From: Azonexus sp. R2A61
GTDB lineage: Bacteria; Pseudomonadota; Gammaproteobacteria; Burkholderiales; Rhodocyclaceae
Direction of reading: 5' to 3'
Assembly: GCF_021401135.1 (NCBI RefSeq)
Contig: NZ_JACBFO010000001.1
Span: 930,001 to 994,000 of the forward strand
Length of the DNA: 64,000 nt
The notes below the pieces were generated by a model. The model did not search any database, was not told where the DNA came from, and saw only the letters and a program-made list of their open reading frames with translations. A program made the translations under genes and the position numbers. Positions 54,712 to 63,300 of the stretch are shown in pieces (positions within the stretch are counted from its first letter, which is position 1; every line of letters begins with the position of its first letter).

Positions 54712-55506
54712 TTAGCCCAGACCGCTTTCCCTGGCCTTGCGTTCGCGCTCGAGCCGGGCAATGTAACGCTCGATGAGCGTCAGCCGGGTGCCCGGCAGAT
54801 TGTAGAACTCGCAACCGAGTCGTAGCTGGTAATCGCCGTGAAAGGTTTCCAGTTCGGAAATTTCACGAATCCTGAGGTTGACCGAAAGCACGTGCTCGCC
54901 CGGAATTTCCAGGCGGCAGTCGGCAAAGATTTCACCCAGCGAAAAGTGTCCGACGTGTCCTTTTTCGCCGACCAGGCAAATCCCGCCGCCGCTGATGTCG
55001 TGCAACGGGTAATCGAATGCTTCGGTTCGGCCATCCTGCTGCCGTTTGGCCAGTTTGCAGCGCAGCGGCGAGAGCCTGGGCGTTTCGATACGGAAGAATT
55101 CGCGTCGCTGCAGGCGCAGCATCTGCTCCGGCAGTGGGACGGAAAGTACCTCCCTGCCTTGATGACGAACCGCCTCCTGGTGGCGTAGCCGGGCCTGAAT
55201 CTTGACCCGGTCGACGGCCCCGCTCAGCGTGATTTGCGGGCTGGCGACAGCCCGTTGCAGCAGTTTCGGGTCGTTGGGCGGATCCAGCAGAATTCGCTGT
55301 TCGTCGTCGTCGACCGCAAGCACGGAGCTCAGGAAGAAATCGCGATTGTCATCGAGGTAGACGGTGATCAATGCCTTCTGCCGTTCCAGGGTGTGCAGGT
55401 GGGCAAGTCGCTCGCGCTGGCCGGACAGGAAAAACTGTCCGAATTGCTCGGGCTGGTCGATTTCAAAAACGGGAACGGAAATGTCTTCCGGCGTGGTGTT
55501 GGTCAT
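54712..55506 (-). CDS. ycgR: YcgR-type PilZ c-di-GMP flagellar brake
   Basis: A 264-residue protein with an N-terminal YcgR domain (about 10-125) and a C-terminal PilZ domain. The c-di-GMP site is intact: RxxxR at R135-R139 (RREFFR) and DxSxxG at 170-175 (DISGGG). When loaded with c-di-GMP, YcgR proteins act on the motor to slow swimming. It is the last gene of a minus-strand group with FhlB and a FliK-like protein. Confidence 0.93.
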   Translation of the reverse strand: MTNTTPEDISVPVFEIDQPEQFGQFFLSGQRERLAHLHTLERQKALITVYLDDNRDFFLSSVLAVDDDEQRILLDPPNDPKLLQRAVASPQITLSGAVDRVKIQARLRHQEAVRHQGREVLSVPLPEQMLRLQRREFFRIETPRLSPLRCKLAKRQQDGRTEAFDYPLHDISGGGICLVGEKGHVGHFSLGEIFADCRLEIPGEHVLSVNLRIREISELETFHGDYQLRLGCEFYNLPGTRLTLIERYIARLERERKARESGLG

Positions 55507-55519
55507 GTGATTGCCGCGG

Positions 55520-55816
55520 TCAGGTGGCCGGCGGCGGGAGTGTCTCTCCTCGTTCCAGGCGATACAGCCAAGCCAGGAGTTCCGCGACAGCCATATAGAG
55601 CTGGGGCGGAATATGCTCGTCGATATCCACCTGTGTCAATAGCGCGACCAGCTCGGGCGACTCGTGCACATAAACGCCGTGTTCCTTGGCCTTGGCGATG
55701 ATCTGGTCGGCAATCAGGCCCTTGCCCTTGGCCACGACGCGCGGCGCAGCATCGCTCTGGCGGTAGGCGAGCGCGATGGCTTCGCGGGCGGGGTCAGGCG
55801 GTGCTTCCGTCGTCAT
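55520..55816 (-). CDS. fhlB: FhlB: free-standing FlhB C-terminal domain homologue
   Basis: A 98-residue soluble protein resembling the C-terminal half of the FlhB/YscU cytoplasmic domain (AYRQSDAAPRVVAKGKGLIADQIIAKAKEHGVYVHESPELVALL...IPPQLYMAVAELLAWLYRLE). It has no membrane part and lacks the NPTH cleavage site. Similar FhlB proteins can replace the FlhB C-terminal fragment in other bacteria. Its start lies 23 bases inside the preceding FliK-like gene, implying joint expression and a role in substrate switching. Confidence 0.88.
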   Translation of the reverse strand: MTTEAPPDPAREAIALAYRQSDAAPRVVAKGKGLIADQIIAKAKEHGVYVHESPELVALLTQVDIDEHIPPQLYMAVAELLAWLYRLERGETLPPPAT

Positions 55817-56897
55817 GGCTGATCAGCAGTTGGCGTATTTTTAGTCCGGCCGCTTCGAATTGGTCCAGCAACAGCCTGCCGCCCTCCTGTAGCCGGTTCT
55901 CCCCGGCTTCGGAGGCGCTGACGATCTGCAGCGCGACTTCGCCGCCAGGAAACAGGTGCAAGGTCGCGTCGACCGCGCCAAGACTAGGCAGTTCCAGCTT
56001 CAGTCGGGTTTGCCAGCGCGGTCGCTCGGCGTCGTCGGCGTTGCGGCGCTCGTCCTGGTTTTCGCTGATTTCCCACCACATTTTCTGACCTGGCCAGACT
56101 TGTCCCTGCCAGGCGAAATTCTGGTTGGCCAGACCGTCCAGCTGCTGCTGCACCAGTGGCATCAGCTCCCTGGGAACCACGTTGCCGTCGGCGCGCTGGC
56201 CGGTGGGGAGCGGCTGGTCGGATTTTGCCTGATTTCCCTGGTCGACCGCAGCAGCCCGGTTCTGTGCCAACGCATTCGCCTCGGCGGCCTGTTTCCCCTG
56301 GGGTTCCTGGCGCAGATGTTCGATCGGCAATTCGCCGGCGACCCAACGCGCCTGATGCGATTCGTAGAACATGCCGCTTTGGCTCAGCGCCTGCTTGAGA
56401 AGTGGCGCGATGTCCGCTCCGGTTTTCGAGCCGGTCTCCAGCAAAGGCTGGTTGCCATTCAGGGCGGCGGGCGGCGCCCGTTTCCCTTCGCCTTCCAGCC
56501 CCTTCATCAGGTCGCCGATCAGTCGTCCGGTGCTGCTGAGCGTCGTTGCCACCGAGTCGCCGGTGGTCTTTTGCGCGGCGGCGTCGCTGCGATTGGCGAC
56601 GAAGGCGAGCGTCAGTTTGCCGTCCGATTCGGCGACTTCAAGTTCGAGGCTGTCCCCGGGCTTGGCCGAGAAGGGCAGGGCCAGTGTGACATCGCGTTGA
56701 GCGACGGTGGCGCGGTAAGCGCCATTCGGCAGCAGGGCCTGAATCTCGGCAAAGATGCGCTGGCCGGGGACGAGGTTGCTGAGGACATCGGTGATCCGCT
56801 GACTCGGCGCGACCGGCTGGGTTTGCTGGGCCTGGGTCGCCGACTGATGATCCGGTAGGACGACCTTCAGGCTGCTGGCGACGTCTGGCGGGATCAT
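55794..56897 (-). CDS. Second FliK-like protein (Flg_hook domain)
   Basis: A 367-residue protein whose C-terminal region (about 280-360: WQTRLKLELPSLGAVDATLHLFPGGEVALQIVSASEAGENRLQEGGRLLLDQFEAAGLKIRQLLI) has the fold pattern of the FliK C-terminal domain; the rest is Gln/Ala/Leu-rich and variable. It differs from the fliK at 45309 and is coupled to fliT upstream (ATGA) and fhlB downstream. Possible roles are a second ruler or an FhlB-specific partner; neither is shown by the sequence. Confidence 0.82.
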   Translation of the reverse strand: MIPPDVASSLKVVLPDHQSATQAQQTQPVAPSQRITDVLSNLVPGQRIFAEIQALLPNGAYRATVAQRDVTLALPFSAKPGDSLELEVAESDGKLTLAFVANRSDAAAQKTTGDSVATTLSSTGRLIGDLMKGLEGEGKRAPPAALNGNQPLLETGSKTGADIAPLLKQALSQSGMFYESHQARWVAGELPIEHLRQEPQGKQAAEANALAQNRAAAVDQGNQAKSDQPLPTGQRADGNVVPRELMPLVQQQLDGLANQNFAWQGQVWPGQKMWWEISENQDERRNADDAERPRWQTRLKLELPSLGAVDATLHLFPGGEVALQIVSASEAGENRLQEGGRLLLDQFEAAGLKIRQLLISHDDGSTA

Positions 56898-57193
56898 CCT
56901 TCAGCGCTGTCGGGCGGGGTGGCGAGTGCCCGGTTGTCGGCAAACGCACCAAGCAAGGGGGCAATCGTCGATTTTCGTTCGTTCAGGATTTCCGTCAATC
57001 GCTGGATGCGTTCGTTGAGGCGGGCGTAAAGCTGCCGCTGAGGCAAGGCCGGTCGCATCTGTGGCAGGCTGTACGCCAGTTGCTGCAGGGCGGGCAGGTG
57101 GGCATCCAGTTCGTCCCAGGCCTGATTTCCGGCGCAAGTCTCCAACTGGCAGAGTAGCGCTTCAAATTGCTCGAGCAGGTTGTTCGCCGTCAC
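56894..57193 (-). CDS. fliT: FliT-like export chaperone
   Basis: A 99-residue helical protein between fliS and the FliK-like gene. Position, size and all-helical pattern (LLEQFEALLCQLETCAGNQAWDELDAHLPALQQLAYSL...YARLNERIQRLTEIL) fit FliT, the FliD chaperone, though FliT sequences diverge strongly. Start is GTG immediately after the fliS stop. Confidence 0.75.
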   Translation of the reverse strand: MTANNLLEQFEALLCQLETCAGNQAWDELDAHLPALQQLAYSLPQMRPALPQRQLYARLNERIQRLTEILNERKSTIAPLLGAFADNRALATPPDSAEG

Positions 57194-57601
57194 TTAGCGG
57201 CCCGTTTGCTGTTTTCCCGGCGCGATCGATTTCCAGGCATCGAAAATTTCTCCGATCAGCATTTTGACTTCATCGATGGCCGGGATGTCGTTCTTGAAAT
57301 TGGCGTGAATCAGACGCGACACCATGTAGTTGTAGAGCGCCTTCAGGTTGGCCGCAAGTTCGCCGCCTTCCTGCAGGTTCAGGCTGGCGGAAAGTCCATC
57401 GTTGATGATCTCCACCGCCTTGGTCAGCGCTTCCGACTTGTCGCCGAAGCGCTTGTCGATAATCGCCGCTTTCCCCTTGTCCAGTGCTGCAATGGCGCCG
57501 TCGAACAGCAATACGATGAGATGGTGCGGATCGGATCCACGAACCTCCGATTCAATACCGAGGTTCTGATAAGTCTTGATCGGGTTGGCCGTGAATCCCA
57601 T
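57194..57601 (-). CDS. fliS: FliS, flagellin chaperone
   Basis: A 135-residue protein with the FliS signature near the N-terminus (Y..., SDPHHLIVLLFDGAIAALDKGKAAI) and LNLQEGGELAANLKALYNYMVSRL. It binds newly made flagellin and blocks premature polymerisation. It follows fliD with a 32-base spacer. Confidence 0.97.
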   Translation of the reverse strand: MGFTANPIKTYQNLGIESEVRGSDPHHLIVLLFDGAIAALDKGKAAIIDKRFGDKSEALTKAVEIINDGLSASLNLQEGGELAANLKALYNYMVSRLIHANFKNDIPAIDEVKMLIGEIFDAWKSIAPGKQQTGR

Positions 57602-57633
57602 CGCAAATTTCCGTCAACGTACAGATGACAAGT

Positions 57634-58965
57634 TTAGCCGCTTAATTGCGCCAGTTGTTGGGTCAGGTAGCTGCCGATCGTCTGCAAACCGCTGACCGTG
57701 GTATCCAGCGAGGTGAACTGGGCGCGATAGCGCTTCTCGATCATCGTCAGGCGGTTTTCCAGTGCGGTGCGGTTCTTTTCCAGCAGTTTCTGTGCTGCAT
57801 CAATGCCGTCCAGACGATTCTGGATGACCCCCTTGCTGCTGGTCATCTGCGTGATGGTATCGGAGAAGGCCTTACCGTAAGCGCCAAGCGTCGTGGAGAC
57901 ATCGCTTACGGAACTATTCAACGCCTTGGTCAGCTTGGTGTTGTCGAGTAACAGCGTGCCATCGGATTGAATCGAAACCCCGATATCGTTGAGTGTCTTG
58001 AACGTCGCCGACGAGAGTGAGGAAGGCACCGTCGTACGTGAGTTCTGCAGCATGTTCTGGATCGTCCGGATCGATCCCTCGGCATTCAACGGCTGTCCCG
58101 TTTTGGTTTTGGAGTCGTAGGCGCTCTGTGTCTTGATCAGGGAAACGACGGAATTGTAGGCGTTGACGAAGGAATTGATCGCCTCGGTGATCTTGCTGCT
58201 GTCCTGGCTGACCGTCACTTTCGTGCTGCCGATACTGCCCAGCGTCAGGGTCAGGCCATTGACCGCCGTGCTGACGGTATTGCTGCTGGAGGTGACGCTG
58301 ATACCTTCAACCGAGAAAATGGCGTCCTGAGCATTGACTGCCGCTTGCGTCCCGTCGAAGGTGGCCAGTGACTGCAGGTTGCTGTCCGACGACGAAACGG
58401 CAACAGAAAAAGCACCGCTGGCCCCTGTCTGACTACTGGTCAGGATCAGTCGGTCGCCATCCGTTCCCGAAACCACCGCGGCAGTGACGCCTGCGTTGGC
58501 GTTATTGATCGCTGCCCGGATGTCCTGGAGCGAATTCGAGGTGCCGTTCAGGGAAATCGATTTGGTTGTACCGTTGACCGTGAGATCAATCGTCCCCGCG
58601 CCAAATTTCGTATTGCTGGCGTAGGCGTTGGTGAAGCGTTTTTGCGCCGTGGCCAGTTGCGTGACGGAAACGTTGTAGGTGCCCGGAGATGCGTTGAATG
58701 CGCTCGTTGCCGAGACGATGTCTTTATCGGCGGAACTGGCTGTGTAAGCGGCAAGCTTGCTCTGGTCGCCGAGTGTCGTCGCTGCCGTTTTCAGCGTTGC
58801 CAGTGCCGAGTTCAACTGACCGTAGGATGAAATCTTCGAGGTGTAGGAGGCTGCCTTCGTATTGAGTGTAGTCAGCGGGGCCCGTTCGATCGCCATCAGC
58901 TTCGATACGAGACCTTCCGTATCTGACAGGCCGGATCCTACTCCCAGCGATGTAATGGTAGCCAT
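57634..58965 (-). CDS. fliD: FliD, filament cap protein
   Basis: A 443-residue cap protein. N-terminus ITSLGVGSGLSDTEGLVSKLMAIERAPLTTLNTKAASYTSKISSYGQLNSAL and C-terminus LLEKNRTALENRLTMIEKRYRAQFTSLDTTVSGLQTIGSYLTQQLAQLSG form the conserved coiled-coil ends. It lies downstream of flaG with a strong ribosome site (GGAGG). No FliA promoter was found directly ahead, so it is probably read from fliC or flaG. Confidence 0.97.
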   Translation of the reverse strand: MATITSLGVGSGLSDTEGLVSKLMAIERAPLTTLNTKAASYTSKISSYGQLNSALATLKTAATTLGDQSKLAAYTASSADKDIVSATSAFNASPGTYNVSVTQLATAQKRFTNAYASNTKFGAGTIDLTVNGTTKSISLNGTSNSLQDIRAAINNANAGVTAAVVSGTDGDRLILTSSQTGASGAFSVAVSSSDSNLQSLATFDGTQAAVNAQDAIFSVEGISVTSSSNTVSTAVNGLTLTLGSIGSTKVTVSQDSSKITEAINSFVNAYNSVVSLIKTQSAYDSKTKTGQPLNAEGSIRTIQNMLQNSRTTVPSSLSSATFKTLNDIGVSIQSDGTLLLDNTKLTKALNSSVSDVSTTLGAYGKAFSDTITQMTSSKGVIQNRLDGIDAAQKLLEKNRTALENRLTMIEKRYRAQFTSLDTTVSGLQTIGSYLTQQLAQLSG

Positions 58966-58988
58966 GGTGAGCCTCCTGCAACCTAAAG

Positions 58989-59375
58989 CTAGATTTTATC
59001 CTGAACGAACAATCCCTGCAGTTTGTCGAGCGCCTTGGAAATCGCAAGAACCTCTTCCGACGGAATCTGCCGGATGACATCCTTGGAGTTGCGGTCAATG
59101 ACCTTGACCAGCGTGCCGCTTTCCTGATCGATCGAGAAAGTGATGTCCCGGGCCGACTGGGCGATGAACTTCTGGATGTTATCGACAGCGCTTTCCAGTT
59201 GCTTGTCCTTGTCGTGCCGGTTTTGTTCGACGTTTTCCGCCGCTTTCTGACCTTGTTGAACGGGTTGGGCGCGCGCGTCCTCGGCGGGAAGCGGCTTGCT
59301 TGGTGCCTGGGCTTGGCCACCGGCCGCGTTGACCTGAGCGTAACCCTGCGTATTGGTGACAGACGAGATTGCCAT
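58989..59375 (-). CDS. flaG: FlaG family protein
   Basis: A 128-residue protein. The C-terminal half has the FlaG signature (ITFSIDQESGTLVKVIDRNSKDVIRQIPSEEVLAISKAL), associated in other bacteria with limiting filament length. ATG 59375 is chosen over an upstream start at 59411 because a perfect AGGAGG precedes it. It lies between fliC and fliD, its usual place. Confidence 0.93.
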   Translation of the reverse strand: MAISSVTNTQGYAQVNAAGGQAQAPSKPLPAEDARAQPVQQGQKAAENVEQNRHDKDKQLESAVDNIQKFIAQSARDITFSIDQESGTLVKVIDRNSKDVIRQIPSEEVLAISKALDKLQGLFVQDKI

Positions 59376-59437
59376 TTTGACCTCCTGATGTGACTGTGTG
59401 CGGAGACCCATGAGTCACCGCACACGTTCTGCACCGG

Positions 59438-59456
59438 CGGGCTCCGGAGGAGCCCG
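59438..59456 (-). terminator. Hairpin after fliC (attenuator or RNA-stabilising stem)
   Basis: CGGGCTCC (59438-59445) and GGAGCCCG (59449-59456) form an eight-pair GC-rich stem around a three-base loop, about 12 bases past the fliC stop. There is no U-run after it, so it may stabilise fliC mRNA or partly block reading into flaG rather than end transcription fully. Confidence 0.5.
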
Positions 59457-59467
59457 TCCTGCGTCGA

Positions 59468-60262
59468 TTAGCCGCGCAGCAGGGTCAGCACGTTCTGCGG
59501 GATCTGATTGGCCTGGGCGACCATCGCGGTACCGGACTGCTGCAGAATCTGCGTACGGGTCAGGTTCGAGGTTTCGACCGCGAAGTCGGTATCCATGATG
59601 CGGCTACGAGCGGAGTACTGGTTTTCGCGGGCAGCTTCGATCTGTTGCATGCGGTACTGCAGGGCACCCATCGTGGCACCGATCGTCGAACGGTTGGACG
59701 AAACGCTGCTGATCGCCGTGTCGAGGGCGGTTAGTGCAGACGATGCGCCGCTCGAAGTACCGATGCTGCCGGCCGTCACGGAAACCGACGAGAAGGTGGC
59801 AGACAGCGTATCCGATGCCGATGCGCCGACCTGGAACGTGAAGCTGGAGAACACCGACATGTTGTTCAGCTTGGCAGCACCTTGCAGATCGGTGATCTGG
59901 GTGGAAAGCTGCGAATATTCGTTGTTCAGGTAGCCGCGCTCGGTGTCGCTGATCGTGCCGTTCAAAGACTGGGTGGCCAGTTCGCGCATCCGTTGCAGGA
60001 TTTCACCGACGGTGCCCAGCGCGGAGTCGGCGGTCTGGGCGAACGACATGCCGTCCGAAGCGTTGCGCAGGGCCACGGTCAGGCCGCGGGCATCGGCTTC
60101 CATCCGGGAGGCAACGGCCAGACCGGCGGCGTCGTCCTTCGACGAGTTGACGCGCAGACCGGAGGACAGACGCTCGATCGACGTGGACAGGCTGGACGAA
60201 TTCTTGTTCAGATGCCGTTGTGCATTGATCGAGAAGGTATTGGTGTTGATGACTTGTGCCAT
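59468..60262 (-). CDS. fliC: Flagellin
   Basis: A 264-residue flagellin. The D0/D1 ends are clear: MAQVINTNTFSINAQRHLNKN and RLSSGLRVNSSKDDAAGLAVASRM at the start, and QILQQSGTAMVAQANQIPQNVLTLLRG at the end. At this length there is little or no outer D2/D3 domain; the middle (about 140-200) is Ser/Thr/Ala-rich, the kind of stretch that is O-glycosylated in other flagellins. Only one flagellin gene is in the window. A sigma-28 promoter and a GAAGGAG ribosome site precede it. Confidence 0.98.
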   Translation of the reverse strand: MAQVINTNTFSINAQRHLNKNSSSLSTSIERLSSGLRVNSSKDDAAGLAVASRMEADARGLTVALRNASDGMSFAQTADSALGTVGEILQRMRELATQSLNGTISDTERGYLNNEYSQLSTQITDLQGAAKLNNMSVFSSFTFQVGASASDTLSATFSSVSVTAGSIGTSSGASSALTALDTAISSVSSNRSTIGATMGALQYRMQQIEAARENQYSARSRIMDTDFAVETSNLTRTQILQQSGTAMVAQANQIPQNVLTLLRG

Positions 60263-60337
60263 TTTAGTGCTCCTTCAACAAAATTGATCGTATCTGCCGG
60301 CTGGGCGTCTTGCTGATTTCGTCCGCCGTTGAGTCTA

Positions 60338-60364
60338 TTAACGACGGCTGCCGCGGAAACTTTA
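60338..60364 (-). promoter_or_regulatory. Sigma-28 (FliA) promoter of fliC
   Basis: Minus strand: TAAAGTTT (60364-60357), 11 bases, GTCGTTAA (60345-60338); the -35 is perfect and the -10 matches GCCGATAA at six of eight positions. It lies in the gap after the glycosyltransferase gene, 75 bases ahead of the fliC start. Confidence 0.85.
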
Positions 60365-60375
60365 GAAAAAAATTC

Positions 60376-63300
60376 CTAATCTGGCAGATGTGCGGTCAAC
60401 CACTGATCCAGATGGTTTTCCAGGATGAACTGTTGCATCACCCAGGCCTTCATGGCGGCACCTTCCCGCTCTCTCGCCTCGGCATCATGGATGCGTTCGC
60501 GCAGCGCTTCGATCCAGCGCGCGGTATCGTTGGGCAAGATACAGGCCGGTGAGTTGCGGTAGGGGTCGATGTCGGTCGCCACAACGGGAATGCCGAGCAC
60601 GCCATATTCGAGCAGGCGAAGATTGCTCTTGCCCTGATTGAATCGGTTGATTTCTAGCGGCGCAATGGCGATGTCCAGATCCAGTGCGGCCAGCTTTGCC
60701 GGGTATTCGGAAAAAGCTACGCCAGGGTGGAATTCGGTGAGCAGGGGACGAATCTCGTCGGTGTGCATGCCCATGAAAACCCAGTCGGCCTCATCGCGGG
60801 TCGCTTCGATGACCGGTTTGATCAGTTCCAGGTCGCCGCGGTGGGCCGTGCCGCCAGCCCAGCCAATTCGGGGCTTCCGGCCGCGGCGCTTGGCGCTTTG
60901 CAGGTTGAGCCACAGGTCGCTTTCAAGGCGGTTGGGAACCACCCGGATATCGGCGATCAGGTGGCGATAGCTCTCGGCCAGGAATTCTGTGCTGACCACC
61001 AGCCGGTCGCAATATTGCAGGGCGTGCTTGAAGCGGCTGCGGGCATTGGCCGGAACGCCGGAGCGCAGCGAACTCTTGAGCGGCATTTCTGTAAACAGGT
61101 CGTCCAGGGCGTAGACGATGAACGTGTCGAGCCCGCTTTCCCGCCAGGCTTGAAGACCGGCCAGGCGTGGATCGAGCAGATAGTTCTGGGCGATCAAGAC
61201 ATCGGGGGCCAGCCGGGCCAGTTCGTAAGGGGTGAATTCCCGCTCGTCGTCCTGCTGCCAGATGCAGTCCAGGGCCAGGCCGGCCCGCCTGAGGGCCTTG
61301 AGCGGTCCGCTCACCCGATAGTCGCCCTGCGCGTTGCCGACCGGACGTGCCGCGATACGTGGCAGGCCGGTCGGCAGGTACTGCCAGGCTGCGTGAAATG
61401 CGGTTTCCGCTTGCGGCGACTTTTGCGCCAGGCTCAGGTTGGGGTTCCAGAAAGGATCGGCGACCCCGTTGGCGAGCCAGCGCTGCGCCAGTTTCCGGTC
61501 GGATTCGATGCGCGTCTCCGGTTGGCGGATGTTGGCGATATCGAAATGCTTGCGCAGGCTTTCGCCGTAATGGACCAGCGTGCTTTGCGGTTGATAGATC
61601 AGTCGCTTGCCCGCCGCCAGCAGTTTCAATGAAAAATCGCGATGCGCCGAGTCCTGCGGGAAAATTTCGTTTTCCATGCCGTTGACCGCAATGTAGTCGC
61701 TGCGTCTGAGCAGCATGCATCCTTCGGCAAGCAGGGTGACGTCGCGGCTGACCTGAAGACAATCGAGGTAACCGCTTTCGGCGAAGTGGGCATCGTCACG
61801 GTGGGGTGACGCATGTTCTCCGGCCAGTCCGAGAATATCGCCCGAATAGGCGATCTGGCCGTTACCCGGACGAACGAGGCGTGGCGACACACCGGCGACT
61901 TCCGGTTGGACGAGCGTGCCGACCAGGCTTTCAAGCCAGTTCGGATCGAGTATTACCGTGTCTTCCTGCAGCAGGACGACATGCTCGTGGCTGGCCGATA
62001 TGATCGCTGCGTTGCAGGCTTCGGCCCAGTTCGCGTCATTGTTCAGGAAAACCTGACGGACTGCGGTCGACCGGAAGCGATAGGCCGAAACCCATTCCTC
62101 CAGATCGGGATCGGTGCTTTCCGCCCTGACCAGCAATAACTCGATGTCGTCCCATGCGGTCTTGTCCGCCAGGCTTTCCAGGCATTGCTGCAGGAATTCG
62201 AGCTGTCCGCCGGAGATGATCGCGATGCTGACCGGCGGGTATTCGTCGAGCTGGCGACGGATCCGCCAGCTGTCCTGGCTGACCGGGATGATTTCACTGC
62301 CGGCTGTTGCTGCCTGAGGGTTCAGCAGGGCATGCATGCAGGCCTCGGCTGAGCTCGGGAAGGCCTCCGGATAGCTGATCAGGACGTCTGGAATATGGCT
62401 CAGGCAATGCCAGCCGGCGGCAGCTGAAATGCGCAGCAATTGGGCGAACCAGGCGCTCCGCCGGTCGGCTGCCGCGCTACCGCTGATCCGCCAGATGTCC
62501 CGGCGAACAAACAAAGGACCGGCCAGGTCGGCCGATTGCAGCCAGGTCGGGTTGACGCCGGGTTTGAAACGCGGTGCATTGCGGATGCCGTGCGCGTCGT
62601 AAATGTCGTCATCCGTGAAGATCGCTCCGATTGCCGTGCCGCCACTGTTGGCGTGCTCGGCGACCCGCCACAGGCAGAGCGGATCGAGAATCGCGCCGGC
62701 GGGCAATTCGACGATCCAGTCGCGTTGCCCCGCGGCGACCAGGAAATCGATGGTCGGCTTCTCGGTATCGCTTTCGGTTTGCTGCCACCCGACGCTGGGC
62801 AGGGCATCGAGGCCGTCGGGGCAAGGCAGGTTGGTGATGATGTCGATATGCCAGCGGTTGTAGAGCTGGTAATTGAGGCTGTCGAGGGTTTCGGCGAGCG
62901 CCGCCCGGTCGTTTTCACCTGCCCGTACGACGATGTGGAATTCCGGGGGATTGCGCCAGGCAGCAATGGCATCGGCCAGGATGTTTCCGTCGGATGCTTC
63001 GATACGACGCGAAGCCAGCCAGCGCTGGTAGATGCGGGAGGTTTCGATTGCCGCCGGGGTTCCCGTTGGCAAGCTTAAGGCGCGGGATGCGCTTTGCTTT
63101 GCATTTTGCCTGGCGGCCTTTTGTGTAATACGGATGAAGTCGGAAAGCCCTTTCCTGGCTTCGCGGAGACGCTGTTCGGCCCCGAGGTTGTAGATCGTGG
63201 AAACCCGATAGTGCGGTATCGGCGTATCCGGTAACCGATTTTCGGCAACCATCATCGTCCGTTCGAGCGCCGTCCACTGGAATTGCTCCAGGTAGGGGGT

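Larger units (their letters stand above)
1715..62071. repeat. Dispersed iterated motif YTGCGGTCRAC (24 copies)
   Basis: The 10-mer TGCGGTCRAC occurs at (first base on the plus strand) 3743, 8144, 11233, 13253, 15952, 22019, 42720, 43216, 48619, 51830, 52622, 54144, 60391 and 62062 in the forward sense, and as GTYGACCGCA at 1715, 3914, 6218, 10051, 24373, 29291, 40971, 55309, 56241 and 61681. The base before the T is a pyrimidine in 23 of 24 copies. With about 60% GC, chance predicts fewer than one. All but one copy are within genes; 43216 is in the fliN-fliO gap. Copies on both strands, unrelated to gene direction. Confidence 0.8.

Noticed and set aside
1715-62071. Reading the iterated word as a known Neisseria or Haemophilus uptake sequence
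   Set aside because: Neither GCCGTCTGAA nor AAGTGCGGT was noticed in the window; the word here is different, so only an analogy is offered.
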